Below are positions 35,689 through 45,381 of a DNA stretch of 64,000 bases, piece after piece. How positions within the stretch are numbered: position 1 is the first letter of the stretch; the number at the start of each line of letters is the position of its first letter. The notes under the pieces were generated by a model. That model was not told the origin of the DNA and did not search any database. It saw nothing but the letters and a program-made list of their open reading frames with translations. This DNA is from Terriglobus saanensis SP1PR4 (GTDB lineage: Bacteria > Acidobacteriota > Terriglobia > Terriglobales > Acidobacteriaceae), in assembly GCF_000179915.2 (NCBI RefSeq), contig NC_014963.1:930001-994000 (forward strand), written 5' to 3'. Both the position numbers and the translations under genes were made by a program.

Positions 35689-36552
35689 ATGAGCACAGCG
35701 ACAGCCATTACCGAACAGAATCCACTCGGCGACATCGACCAGTGGGATGAATTCCTTGCCGGCCGATACCAGGAGGGCAAGTCCGAGACCGAGTTTCGCC
35801 AGTACGACGCGGAAGCGAATCCCGGCGTAGCCGAGTTTTATCGTCTGAATCATCAGTACCAGACGCATGAGTACGTGCTCGGCAAAGAGAAGGAATACTT
35901 CGGCCTGACGCGCGGCAAGAAGACCATCTGGGAGGCTGCTGAGTTCCTCAACACGCTCGTTGATGACAGCGATCCGGACACCGATCTCACCCAGATAGAG
36001 CATCTTCTTCAGACCTCGGAAGCCATGCGCCGCGACAAGCAGCCCCGTTGGATGATCCTTACCGGCTTCGTGCATGACCTCGGCAAATGCCTCTGTCTCT
36101 ATGGCGAACCCCAGTGGGGCGTCGTGGGCGACACCTTTCCCACCGGCTGCGCCTACTCCAAAGACATCGTCTTCCCGGAGTACTTCGCCGCCAATCCCGA
36201 CTCGAAGAACCCTCTGTACCAGACGAAATACGGCATCTACGAGCCCAACTGCGGCCTGGACAAGGTGCATATGTCCTTCGGGCACGACGGCTACATCTAC
36301 GAAGTCATGAAGAACTACCTCCCGATAGAGTCGCTCTACATGCTGCGTTACCACTCCTTCTATTCGTGGCACCGTCACGGAGCGTATGACCATCTCTGCA
36401 ATGAGCAGGATCGGGAGATGCTCCAGTGGGTGAACAAGTTCAATCCGTACGATCTCTACTCCAAGGGCCATACCAAGCCGAACATGGCGGAGTTGAAGCC
36501 TTATTACGATGAACTCTTCGCTGAGTTCTTCCCTGAGAAGATCGACTGGTAA
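35689..36552 (+). CDS. miox: myo-Inositol oxygenase
   Basis: A 287-aa protein matching eukaryotic MIOX over its whole length. All di-iron ligands are present: His105, His129-Asp130 in TGFVHDLGK, His199 in SFGHDGYIYEV, His222 in RYHSFYSWH and Asp255 in FNPYDLYSK, with spacing close to the human enzyme. It splits myo-inositol with O2 to D-glucuronate in the cytoplasm. The N-terminal FRQYDAEANPGVAEFYRLNH is also family-typical. AGGGAG precedes the ATG. It differs from the inositol dehydrogenase (iol) route common in bacteria. A strong terminator follows. Confidence 0.95.
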   Translation: MSTATAITEQNPLGDIDQWDEFLAGRYQEGKSETEFRQYDAEANPGVAEFYRLNHQYQTHEYVLGKEKEYFGLTRGKKTIWEAAEFLNTLVDDSDPDTDLTQIEHLLQTSEAMRRDKQPRWMILTGFVHDLGKCLCLYGEPQWGVVGDTFPTGCAYSKDIVFPEYFAANPDSKNPLYQTKYGIYEPNCGLDKVHMSFGHDGYIYEVMKNYLPIESLYMLRYHSFYSWHRHGAYDHLCNEQDREMLQWVNKFNPYDLYSKGHTKPNMAELKPYYDELFAEFFPEKIDW

Positions 36553-36574
36553 CTGAGCAAAGTTAGCGGTTCCT

Positions 36575-36605
36575 AAAAGCCCCAGGCAAAATGCCTGGGG
36601 CTTTT
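36575..36605 (+). terminator. Rho-independent terminator after inositol oxygenase
   Basis: Arms 36575-36588 and 36592-36605 pair perfectly over 14 bp (aaaagccccaggca / tgcctggggctttt), loop aaa, T run to 36606. It starts 22 nt after the stop codon. Confidence 0.93.
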
Positions 36606-36676
36606 TACTGTCATCAACGTTTATTGTGCGAATAGCGACGCTTGGAAGAGGTTGATTACGTAAAAAAGTGTAGACC

Positions 36677-36722
36677 GTAAGTTATTGAAATAATTGAATA
36701 TATTTAAAATTCAGTAACTTAC
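36677..36722. promoter_or_regulatory. AT-rich dyad upstream of the TonB receptor gene
   Basis: gtaagttattgaa (36677-36689) and ttcagtaacttac (36710-36722) form a 13-bp inverted repeat with one mismatch and a 20-nt AT-rich centre. GTTATCGATTTC at 36723-36734 next to it resembles the LacI-type sites weakly. The gap 36606-36876 has no gene and is AT-rich, as expected for a promoter region. Confidence 0.4.
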
Positions 36723-36876
36723 GTTATCGATTTCGATTGACTTGAGCTGTTGTGCCCTTTAACTTCGCACTATGCCACGAAGTAATTCTCGACGAAAGTA
36801 CCTTCCTGCCGGTATTGTGATTGATCGTCGGGCGAGCACTTCGTTCAAAGACAATGAAAACAAAGAAGGAAGCGTA

Positions 36877-39800
36877 ATGAATCAATTTCTCACGAGGTCT
36901 ATGTCGCGCTGGCAACTGCTGGTGATGACCATCTGTCTGCTCTTCGGGACGACCATGATGCAGGCGCAGTTCGAATCCGCCTCCGTTCTAGGTTACGTTC
37001 GCGATAACGCAGGCGCTGCTGTCCCCAATGCCCAGGTCACACTCACCAACGTTGCCACCAACATCGCACAGACGGCCAAGACCGACGGCGAAGGCAAGTA
37101 CGAGTTCAACTCCGTCCAGATCGGCAACTATGTCGTTACGACCTCTGCCACTGGCTTTGAGGGTGCAAAGACCGAGACGTTCAACGTACAGACCAATGCC
37201 CGTCAGCGTGTCGACGTCGCTGTTAAACCAGGATCGGTTGCCACTGTGGTCGAAGTCACTTCTGCGGCGCAGCTTCTGGAAACAGAGACCAGCTCTCGCG
37301 GCCAGGTCATCGGCACACGTGAGGTGGAGAACCTTCCTCTCAACGGCCGTTCTTACGCTGACCTTGTCCTGCTTGTTCCTGGAGCGCGCAAGTCCACCCT
37401 AGAGAACCAGACTGCATCCAGCCGCGAAGGTTCGTTCAATATCAACGGACAGCGGTCTGCATTCAACAACTTCCTGCTCGATGGTCTAGACAACAACAAC
37501 TACGGCACGTCGAATCAGGGTTTTGAAAACGAAAACATCTCCCCGTCTCCAGATGCGGTCAATGAATTCCGCGTCGAAACGAACAACTACTCCGCAGAGT
37601 ACGGTCGTGCCTCGGGCGCTGTGATCAACGTGTCGACCCGCCGTGGTACCAATGCCTTTCACGGCCGTGCCTGGGACTACCTTCGCAACACGAACCTGAA
37701 TGCGATTGGCCCGTTTCCTCCAAACCTTGGTGTGAAGCCTGTCCTCATCCGTAACCAGTTCGGTGGCACTTTTGGCGGTCCGATTTTCAAAGACCGTACA
37801 TTTTTCTTCGCAGATTACGAAGGTCTGCGCCAGATCTTCCGTAACCCCACGACGGCTGTTACACTGCCGAACGCAGAACAGCGCGCTGGTAGCTTTGTGC
37901 TGCATCGCGTAGACGGTACAACGGCACCAATTCCCTTGTATAACCCCATCACGGGCACCATTTTTGCAAATGGCACTGTGACGGCACAGTCCACTGCTTT
38001 TGCTCGTGCCGTTCTTGCTGCCCTGCCAGCGAACACCTCGCCTCTGGCTTACAACACTTTCAGTAATAACTTCGTTGCATCACCTCGTGGAACGATCAAT
38101 GACGACAAAGGCGATGTCCGCATCGACCATACCTTCAATCAGAAGTGGAGTGCTTTCGCGCGCTACAGCGAGCATCAGGCGGTCATCTTCGATCCGCCTA
38201 CGGTGACTGGTCGCGCCGGTGGTAATGCGAACTCGAACGTCAACATTCAGAACCGCCAGATTGCAGGTGGTTTGACCTGGGTGATTTCTTCCAACAAACT
38301 GCTCGATGTCCGATTTGCTTACACACGCAACATCGGTGCGAAATCCCCCTTTGGTCAAGGCGATTCATCGTTGCTTACAGAAAACGGGATTACGGATGGT
38401 CTCCCGACGGACCCGTCAATTGTGCGTGATTTGAATGGACAGTCCATTCAGGGATTCACACAGCTTGGTGCTCAGACGTCGAGCCCCCAGTTCCAGAACC
38501 CCACGATCTACAATCCGAAGGCGAATTTTACCTATGTCAAGGGTAAGCATTCGATGAAGATCGGCTATGAATACCAGGCCGTGAACACACAGGTGAACGA
38601 CTTCAACCCGAGTTATGGGCAGGATAACTACGCCAGCCTCTACTCGACAGGTCCGTCCAGTGTAGTTGCGGGCAAGACGGTCCCATTCTTTAGTGCATGC
38701 ACCTCACCTACAGCTACAGGTTGCATCCCGACCGATACCGCTACAGGGAATACGGCCAGCACCCAAATTGCGCAGGCACAGGCTGCTGCCGATTTTCTCT
38801 TTGGCAATCGCTCATCTTACTCGCTCACCAATTTCACCGTTGTGAACCTTCGCCAGCGCTTCAATTTCATGTATTTCCAGGACGACATGAAGCTGATGCC
38901 GAATCTCACGATCAACGCGGGCCTCCGCTATGAGCTGGCCACACCTCAGTGGGAGCGCGACAACAAACTTGCCAACTTTGATCCAAATACCAAGAGCCTC
39001 ATCCAGGCAAAATCCGGCAGCATCTATGACCGCGCCCTGGTTCACATGCCACTTACAAATTTCGGCCCACGCATCGGCTTCTCTTACAGCCCGTTACAGA
39101 AAACGGTTTTCCGCGGTGGCTACGGTATTGCTTATACGCAATTCAACCGCGCCGGTGGCGAGAACAATCTGACCTACAACGGCCCAAATGTCGTCAATGC
39201 TACGGTCAACAACTTCAATTCTGCCTACCCCACAACAACGAGCCTCTGCACGAACGATACGCAGGATCAGACCGCTTGCTTCCGGCAGACGCAGCAGGGA
39301 TACTCCAATATCCTTGTCAATTCTGCCAACTTCAATCCACTCAAGGTAACTTCACGGTACATCGCGCCTAACTTCAAGACCGGCTACGTCCAGAGCTACC
39401 ACTTAGGCTTTCAGACGCAGCTTCCCGGTGGGATCGTGGCGGACATCGCATACGTTGGTAACAAGGGTACACATCTTCAGGTACTCGCTGACTACAACCA
39501 GGCCACCCCTTGCCTCGCGGCTACGCTTGGAGCCTGCACTACGATCAGCTCCTACCAGGCACGCCGTCCAGTTCCAACGTTCGGCGATATTGAAATTGCC
39601 TACGGTGCGGGTTCTTCGAACTACAACTCGCTGCAGGCCAAACTGGAGAAGCGCGCTGGCGCACTCTATGTGCTCAACTCCTTCACCTACAGCCGTACCT
39701 ATGACATTTCTTCAGGCCATCTGGAGACTGCCAACGGCGATAACTCTCGCGTGAACTATGCCAACCCGAGCAACGACTACGGTCCGTCAGGATATGACCA

Positions 39801-40407
39801 ACCGCTTTCCGATACGACCTCCATTGTCTACGACCTGCCTTATGGACATGGCCGTCGCTTTGGCGCCAGCTCGAATGCACTCTCAAATGCGGTTCTGGGT
39901 GGATGGCAGCTCACGACCATCAATACGATGACCAGTGGTTTGCCGGTAAACATCAACTACAGCACGTCTTCGTCGAACGGAACCACGGGTATGCTCTTTG
40001 GAACTGACCTGGTTACTTATCGGCCTCAGCACATCGCGGGAACTCCGGTCTATGGCCCTGCATCCGGTCGTGCTAAAACCGCAACCGCTCTCACCGGCTT
40101 CTTGCCGCTCTCCAGCTATGCCTTGCCGTCGTTCGCTTCATTTGGTAACACATCGCCATACGGCAACGTATCGCGTAACAGCGTACGCTCCTACGCGTTC
40201 TTTCAGACGGACATCGGCCTCCACAAGGCATTCCCCCTGTGGAACGATCACTCCAACCTGGACTTCCGCGCAGAAGCATTCAACATCTTGAATAAGGTGA
40301 ACTATGGCGCACCGGATGGCAACATCTCGGACGGCAGTGGCTTTGGAGCCATCACCACCGCCTATCCTGCGCGTCAGCTTCAACTGGCCGCGAAGTTCAT
40401 CTTCTAA
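36877..40407 (+). CDS. Oar-like TonB-dependent receptor of the inositol region
   Basis: ATG 36877 has GAAGGAAG upstream and opens a signal peptide (QLLVMTICLLFGTTMMQAQ), giving 1,176 aa. A carboxypeptidase-regulatory domain (SVLGYVRDNAGAAVPNAQVT) is followed by a plug with PLNGRSYADLVLLVPGARKS and INGQRSAFNNFLLDGLDNNN, then a large barrel ending ARQLQLAAKFIF with terminal Phe. Such Oar proteins are thought to import large or plant-derived substrates. It stands between inositol oxygenase and a secreted phosphatidylinositol phospholipase C, which suggests that it takes up an inositol compound; direct evidence is absent. Confidence 0.88.
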   Translation: MNQFLTRSMSRWQLLVMTICLLFGTTMMQAQFESASVLGYVRDNAGAAVPNAQVTLTNVATNIAQTAKTDGEGKYEFNSVQIGNYVVTTSATGFEGAKTETFNVQTNARQRVDVAVKPGSVATVVEVTSAAQLLETETSSRGQVIGTREVENLPLNGRSYADLVLLVPGARKSTLENQTASSREGSFNINGQRSAFNNFLLDGLDNNNYGTSNQGFENENISPSPDAVNEFRVETNNYSAEYGRASGAVINVSTRRGTNAFHGRAWDYLRNTNLNAIGPFPPNLGVKPVLIRNQFGGTFGGPIFKDRTFFFADYEGLRQIFRNPTTAVTLPNAEQRAGSFVLHRVDGTTAPIPLYNPITGTIFANGTVTAQSTAFARAVLAALPANTSPLAYNTFSNNFVASPRGTINDDKGDVRIDHTFNQKWSAFARYSEHQAVIFDPPTVTGRAGGNANSNVNIQNRQIAGGLTWVISSNKLLDVRFAYTRNIGAKSPFGQGDSSLLTENGITDGLPTDPSIVRDLNGQSIQGFTQLGAQTSSPQFQNPTIYNPKANFTYVKGKHSMKIGYEYQAVNTQVNDFNPSYGQDNYASLYSTGPSSVVAGKTVPFFSACTSPTATGCIPTDTATGNTASTQIAQAQAAADFLFGNRSSYSLTNFTVVNLRQRFNFMYFQDDMKLMPNLTINAGLRYELATPQWERDNKLANFDPNTKSLIQAKSGSIYDRALVHMPLTNFGPRIGFSYSPLQKTVFRGGYGIAYTQFNRAGGENNLTYNGPNVVNATVNNFNSAYPTTTSLCTNDTQDQTACFRQTQQGYSNILVNSANFNPLKVTSRYIAPNFKTGYVQSYHLGFQTQLPGGIVADIAYVGNKGTHLQVLADYNQATPCLAATLGACTTISSYQARRPVPTFGDIEIAYGAGSSNYNSLQAKLEKRAGALYVLNSFTYSRTYDISSGHLETANGDNSRVNYANPSNDYGPSGYDQPLSDTTSIVYDLPYGHGRRFGASSNALSNAVLGGWQLTTINTMTSGLPVNINYSTSSSNGTTGMLFGTDLVTYRPQHIAGTPVYGPASGRAKTATALTGFLPLSSYALPSFASFGNTSPYGNVSRNSVRSYAFFQTDIGLHKAFPLWNDHSNLDFRAEAFNILNKVNYGAPDGNISDGSGFGAITTAYPARQLQLAAKFIF

Positions 40408-40433
40408 CGATTGCCTTACTGTTCTATCTCTTG

Positions 40434-40459
40434 CGAGGAGCGGCTTTGGCCGCTCCTCG
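40434..40459 (+). terminator. 11-bp hairpin between TonB receptor and phospholipase genes
   Basis: Arms cgaggagcggc (40434-40444) and gccgctcctcg (40449-40459) pair perfectly with a 4-nt loop, followed by ttt. It may only weaken transcription into the phospholipase gene, which starts 42 nt later. Confidence 0.65.
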
Positions 40460-40500
40460 TTTGGTTCGCATCGCAGTCACCACAAATTTTCAGGAGCCGC

Positions 40501-41673
40501 ATGACCCGTCTTTCCTTTGCCGCAACGTTTGCCACTCTTGCCGCCGCATCGCTCGCTCTTGCGCAGACCGCAACGCAGCAGGACAAGCTCGTCCATCTGA
40601 ACCAGATCCAGGTCATCGGCTCGCACAATAGCTACAACCTCGGCTTCGCACCCAGCGAAGCAAAGTTTATGAAGATGCGTAATCCCAAGGGCTATGCTTC
40701 GCTGGAATACAGCCACAAGGCCCTCACGCATCAGCTCGACGGCGGCGTCCGCCAGCTTGAGATCGATATCTACGCCGATCCGCAGGGTGGTCGCTACGCA
40801 CATCCGCTCATCGTGGAACTGACCAAGCAGGCTGGTCTGCCCGCTGATCCCGATTTCGATCCGAATCACGAGATGGATAAGCCTGGATTCAAGGTAATTC
40901 ACGTCCAGGACTTCAATCAGCGCGCGAGCTGCATGACCTTTATCGGCTGCCTGCGCGAGGTCAAGGCATGGTCGAAGGCGAACCCGCAGCACGTTCCTGT
41001 CTTTCTGCTCATCGAAAGCAAGAGCGGCGGCGCTCTCAAGGACGTTCCGAACAGCGTCGCAGCCCTGCCGTTTACCTCGGAACTCTTCGACGCGCTCGAC
41101 AAAGAGATCCGCTCCGTCTTCTCCGACTCGGAGATGGTTCTTCCAGACCAGGTACGCGGAAAGTATCCGACGCTCGAAGCTGCAGTGCTCGCCGGGAAGT
41201 GGCCGACGCTCGCCAACTCGCGCGGCAAGGTCATTTTTCTTATGGACCAGAAGAAAGATAGTCCGACTTATGCAGCCGGTCATCCCAATTTGGAACACCG
41301 CATCCTCTTCACAAATGCCGTTCCGGGAAACCCGGATGCCGCCTTCATCGAAGAGAACAGTGGCACGAAGGCAGAAATTGACGCTCTCGTGAAGCGTGGC
41401 TATATCATCCGTGCTCGCACCGACGAAGGCACCGTTGCGGCGCGCAATAACGACACAACACGTCGCGATGAGGTACTTTCCAGCGGTGCGCAGATGATTT
41501 CCACCGACTATCCGCTCTCCGAGCCTTCGGAGTGGAGTGGGTATTCTGTCGGGTTGCCCAATGGCCTTCCGGCACGTTGCAACATCGTCAATGCTCCTGC
41601 AGGATGCAGCGATGCTCTCCTGGAACCGAACGCGAAGAGTGCCGGAACGGAATCTCCTGTGCATCATCCGTAG
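40501..41673 (+). CDS. Secreted phosphatidylinositol-specific phospholipase C, Ca2+-dependent type
   Basis: ATG 40501 (CAGGAG upstream) gives 390 aa with signal peptide ATFATLAAASLALAQ. The TIM-barrel phosphodiesterase motifs are present: QVIGSHNSYNLG with catalytic His42, LDGGVRQLEIDIYADP with acidic metal ligands, and FKVIHVQDFNQ with His134, plus VFLLIESKSGG. This is the pattern of the Ca2+-dependent PI-PLC C1-like family, which cleaves phosphatidylinositol to diacylglycerol and inositol phosphate. Two Cys pairs near the C-terminus may form disulfides. It follows a TonB receptor and lies near inositol oxygenase, so it may free inositol from eukaryotic membranes. Confidence 0.82.
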   Translation: MTRLSFAATFATLAAASLALAQTATQQDKLVHLNQIQVIGSHNSYNLGFAPSEAKFMKMRNPKGYASLEYSHKALTHQLDGGVRQLEIDIYADPQGGRYAHPLIVELTKQAGLPADPDFDPNHEMDKPGFKVIHVQDFNQRASCMTFIGCLREVKAWSKANPQHVPVFLLIESKSGGALKDVPNSVAALPFTSELFDALDKEIRSVFSDSEMVLPDQVRGKYPTLEAAVLAGKWPTLANSRGKVIFLMDQKKDSPTYAAGHPNLEHRILFTNAVPGNPDAAFIEENSGTKAEIDALVKRGYIIRARTDEGTVAARNNDTTRRDEVLSSGAQMISTDYPLSEPSEWSGYSVGLPNGLPARCNIVNAPAGCSDALLEPNAKSAGTESPVHHP

Positions 41674-41736
41674 TTTTTTCTCGTCACAAATGAAGGTCGC
41701 GGGCTATCATTCCGGAACGAAGTTTCATCCTTCCCA

Positions 41737-42987
41737 ATGGCTACCAGCAGACCTCAAGTTCGCGGGATTCGAAGAGTCGACCTGGCTTATGCCAAAGTTG
41801 CATCCAGCGAGCTCGCGCGTGACGTCAACCGGGACTTGTTGTTGGAGATCGTTCGATCGCACCAGCCGGTCTCTCGTGCAGATCTTTCACGCCTCTCACG
41901 GCTGCAACCTTCTACGGTTTCCGCCATTGTGGAAGATTTGATTGAAGATGGCTGGGTAGTGGAAGGTGGTACGGCGAGTCGCCCACGCGGCCGCCGTCCC
42001 ACCATGCTTTCAATCAACGATGAATTTGTCGTCCTCGTCGCTGATATCCGCCCGCGACAGGCGATTCTCTCCGTCGTCGATCTCAACGGACGCTTCCTCG
42101 CGCGCGAAGCCTTGCCCATTTCCACTGAGGCTCAGCCAGCGGTGAATGCGATTGTCGCAGCGATGCAGGCGATGCGGGAAGAACATCCGACGAAGAGCTT
42201 TGTTGGTGTCGGCATCAGTTTGCCTGGCCGCGTCGATCCGCGCACACAGCGGCTTGTACACGCCCCCAATTTGTCATGGACGCAGTTCGATCTCAAGAGT
42301 GCGATCCAGCAGGAGATTGGTCTTCCGACGGAGATGGATAACGCCGCCAACGCGAGCCTCCTCTCCGAGCTTTGGTTTGGCAACATGGATGGAACGCGGG
42401 ATGCCGTCCTGGTGACGTTTGCGGAAGGCGTGGGCGCGGCAATCCTCGCAGATGGTCAACTCGTCGTCGGGCGCGGCGGTCTGGCTGGAGAGTTCGGGCA
42501 CATTCCCATGGATGCTGCAGGTCTGCCATGCGGCTGTGGCCAGCGTGGTTGCTGGGAGACGGTCTCTTCCAATCGCGCGGCCCTTCGTTACTATGCCGAA
42601 AAGACCTCAAGCGATACGCATCTGACTTACCTGGACCTGATCCACCGCGCGACGGAGAGCGAGGCGGCAGCGATTGAGGCCATCGAAGAGCAGGCCCGAG
42701 CGATCGGCAGAGGTCTTCGTCTGGTCACGGCAAGTCTCTCTCCGGAAATCATACTGATCGATGGAGACATCGTTGGTGCGTGGGCGATTGCGAGGCCCGT
42801 CATCGAAGAAGAGCTGCACAAAGGTATGCTCGCAGGTACGCCTCCGCGTGTGATCCGCAGCAGCGGTGGAGAGCTGGGACGGCTTCGTGGCGCGGCTGCC
42901 GTGCTTCTGCAGCGGCGTTCCGCTCACCATCATCATCTTGTGCAGACGTCTGCAGAGAGCGCTCCCGCACTCGCATCGTTGGCCTAA
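41737..42987 (+). CDS. ROK-family transcriptional regulator
   Basis: A 416-aa protein with an N-terminal winged helix (PVSRADLSRLSRLQPSTVSA) and a ROK sugar-binding domain. The ROK zinc motif is LPCGCGQRGCWE with the Cys-x-Cys-Gly-x2-Gly-Cys pattern; GVGISLPGRVDPRT and EFGHIPMDAAG are also typical. Such XylR/NagC-like repressors respond to sugars. The next gene is a GH3 beta-glucosidase on the same strand, a likely target. The N-terminal ~35 residues before the helix-turn-helix are an extension. Confidence 0.9.
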   Translation: MATSRPQVRGIRRVDLAYAKVASSELARDVNRDLLLEIVRSHQPVSRADLSRLSRLQPSTVSAIVEDLIEDGWVVEGGTASRPRGRRPTMLSINDEFVVLVADIRPRQAILSVVDLNGRFLAREALPISTEAQPAVNAIVAAMQAMREEHPTKSFVGVGISLPGRVDPRTQRLVHAPNLSWTQFDLKSAIQQEIGLPTEMDNAANASLLSELWFGNMDGTRDAVLVTFAEGVGAAILADGQLVVGRGGLAGEFGHIPMDAAGLPCGCGQRGCWETVSSNRAALRYYAEKTSSDTHLTYLDLIHRATESEAAAIEAIEEQARAIGRGLRLVTASLSPEIILIDGDIVGAWAIARPVIEEELHKGMLAGTPPRVIRSSGGELGRLRGAAAVLLQRRSAHHHHLVQTSAESAPALASLA

Positions 42988-43072
42988 GTCCACCAGAGAC
43001 TGGCGACTTCGTCTCGCATCCGCTAAGCTGATGCGGCAGAGCATCTCTTCTTAACTCAGGATTTGTCCCCCA

Positions 43073-45283
43073 ATGAAAAGCGTTCGCGTCGTTCTATTGC
43101 TGTGTCTTCTGCCCCTTTCAAACCTTCACGCACAGAAGAACAAGCGTCCGGAGCCGCCTCCCACTCCTCATCCTTGGATGAACGCGTCCCTCGATCCTGA
43201 CAGTCGTGCGGACATGGTGCAGCAGCAGCTTACCTTCGACGAAAAAATGCAGCTTGTGCACGGTATCGGGTGGGGCGTTCTCCGGGATGGCGATCCTGTG
43301 CCGCCCACGTCGAACTTCGGTGCAGGCATGGTGATCGGCATCCCACGTCTCGGCATCCCGGATATCAATCTCATGGACTCCGCTGTAGGCATTCGCATGG
43401 CTGCCTACCAGAGCCGCTATGCCACGCTGCTTCCCTCGACGCTTGGTGCCGCATCGAGCTTCGATCCTGAGGGTGCGTTTCTGTATGGATCGGTCATCGG
43501 TCGCGAGCTGCGCGACTGGGGCAGCAACATGTCCATCGGCGGTGGAGTCGATCTCACGCGTGAACCGCGCAACGGCCGCAACTTTGAGTACGCGGGCGAA
43601 GACCCTGTACTTGCCGGCACGATGACAGGCAACCTCATGCGCGGCGTTATCGCGAATCATGTCATGAGCGACATCAAGCACTTCGCCGTCAATGACGAAG
43701 AGACCGGTCGCAACATCAACAACGTCGTGATGGGGCACCGCGCTCTGCGTGAAACAGACTTGCTCGCATTCCAGATTGCGATTGGCATTGCGAGCCCTTC
43801 GGCTGTGATGTGTTCGTACAACAAGGTGAACACGCACTGGGCGTGTGAGAACGACTACCTGCTCAACAAGGTGCTCAAGCGCGACTTCGGCTTCAAAGGA
43901 TTTGTCGTCTCCGATTGGGAAGCGACGCACTCCACGGTGAAGGCCGCGAATGCCGGTCTTGATATGGAGATGCCGGGCGAAGACTTCTTCGGCAAGGACC
44001 TGCGTAAGGCCGTCGCGGATAAAAAGGTATCAATGGCGCGGGTCGACGATATGGTGCATCGCATTCTCCGTAGCATGTTCGCCGCAGGCGTAGTGGACTA
44101 TCCCTTCCAACGACGCGTGACGGATCCCTTCCGTGGACTCGACGATGCGCAGCACATCGCGGAAGAGAGCATCGTACTTCTGAAGAATCGCGCACACCTT
44201 CTTCCTCTGGCAAAGGCTACGACGCACAGCATTGCGCTGATCGGTTCGCATGCAGATGTAGGCATGCTCTCCGGTGGTGGTTCCGCGCAGGTCGACGCTC
44301 CTGGTGGCAATGCCGTTGCGCCATTTGAGGGCGCTGCGCGCTGGGGATATCCGATCTACTTTCCGACATCGCCGCTCAAGTACATCCAGAAGGCGATGCC
44401 CTCGGCGAAGGTCTCGTACAACAGTGGGGACGATATTGCTGCGGCTGTCGCGTTGGCAAAGAAGTCGGATGTCGCCTTTGTCTTTGTCAATCAGTTCTCA
44501 ACCGAATCGCGTGACTTTCTGACGTTATCCCTACCGAACAATCAGGATGCTCTTGTTGCCGCAATTGCTGCTGCAAATCCGAAGACGATCGTCGTGCTTG
44601 AAACCGGTGGTCCCGTCTCCATGCCATGGATCGAGCACGTCGCTGCGGTCTTCGCGGCTTGGTATCCCGGCATCGGCGGAGCGCAGGCCCTGGCGAATCT
44701 TGTTTCGGGCGAGGTCAATCCTTCCGGCAAACTTCCCATCACATTTGCACGCACGGAGGCCGACCTGCCTACGCCGGTCGTTCCCGGACTCGATCAACCG
44801 AACGCTTATGTCGTCGATGGCGAAGCGAAGGTCAAGCCTTTCGATGTCGTCTATCCTGAGCCGATTGCCGTTGGCTACCGCTGGTACGAACTGAAGAAGA
44901 AGACGCCGCTCTTCTCCTTTGGATACGGCCTCTCGTACACCAGCTACGCTTACTCCGCGTTGAAAGTGGATGCTTCGGCGAAGCAGGTCAGCTTCCGCGT
45001 GAAGAACACAGGAGCACGGGCAGGGACGGAGATCGCGCAAGTGTATGTTCAGCTTCCAGAGTTGGCAGGAGAGCCTTTCAAAAAACTGGTTGCGTTCAAG
45101 CGAGTCACTCTGAAGCCCATGGAAGAGCAGACGGTCACGCTGCCGATCGATCCTGCCTTCATCAAAATCTATGTGGAAGAGGGAACGGATGACGGCCACT
45201 GGGAGTTGCCCAAGGGTGATTTCACCGTTTTCGCAGGTGGGTCCTCTGCAACCCTTCCGCTTCATACGGTTGTGGCCTTCTGA
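43073..45283 (+). CDS. Secreted GH3 beta-glucosidase
   Basis: A 736-aa protein with signal peptide (VVLLLCLLPLSNLHAQ). The GH3 TIM barrel carries substrate-binding KHFAVNDEE and the nucleophile Asp281 in FVVSDWEATHS; the alpha/beta sandwich follows with LIGSHADVGMLSGGGSAQV, and a C-terminal fibronectin-III-like domain (FRVKNTGARAGTEIAQVYVQ) ends the protein. It hydrolyses beta-linked glucosides in the periplasm or outside. Together with the ROK regulator upstream it forms a likely glucoside-use unit. Confidence 0.93.
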   Translation: MKSVRVVLLLCLLPLSNLHAQKNKRPEPPPTPHPWMNASLDPDSRADMVQQQLTFDEKMQLVHGIGWGVLRDGDPVPPTSNFGAGMVIGIPRLGIPDINLMDSAVGIRMAAYQSRYATLLPSTLGAASSFDPEGAFLYGSVIGRELRDWGSNMSIGGGVDLTREPRNGRNFEYAGEDPVLAGTMTGNLMRGVIANHVMSDIKHFAVNDEETGRNINNVVMGHRALRETDLLAFQIAIGIASPSAVMCSYNKVNTHWACENDYLLNKVLKRDFGFKGFVVSDWEATHSTVKAANAGLDMEMPGEDFFGKDLRKAVADKKVSMARVDDMVHRILRSMFAAGVVDYPFQRRVTDPFRGLDDAQHIAEESIVLLKNRAHLLPLAKATTHSIALIGSHADVGMLSGGGSAQVDAPGGNAVAPFEGAARWGYPIYFPTSPLKYIQKAMPSAKVSYNSGDDIAAAVALAKKSDVAFVFVNQFSTESRDFLTLSLPNNQDALVAAIAAANPKTIVVLETGGPVSMPWIEHVAAVFAAWYPGIGGAQALANLVSGEVNPSGKLPITFARTEADLPTPVVPGLDQPNAYVVDGEAKVKPFDVVYPEPIAVGYRWYELKKKTPLFSFGYGLSYTSYAYSALKVDASAKQVSFRVKNTGARAGTEIAQVYVQLPELAGEPFKKLVAFKRVTLKPMEEQTVTLPIDPAFIKIYVEEGTDDGHWELPKGDFTVFAGGSSATLPLHTVVAF

Positions 45284-45381
45284 AAACTCAACCCGAGAGC
45301 CATCGACATGTCCCGTACAACAACAGCGGGCACTTCGCGCATCGACTCCAGTACGTCCTCGCGACGTCTAAGGATCTTCTG

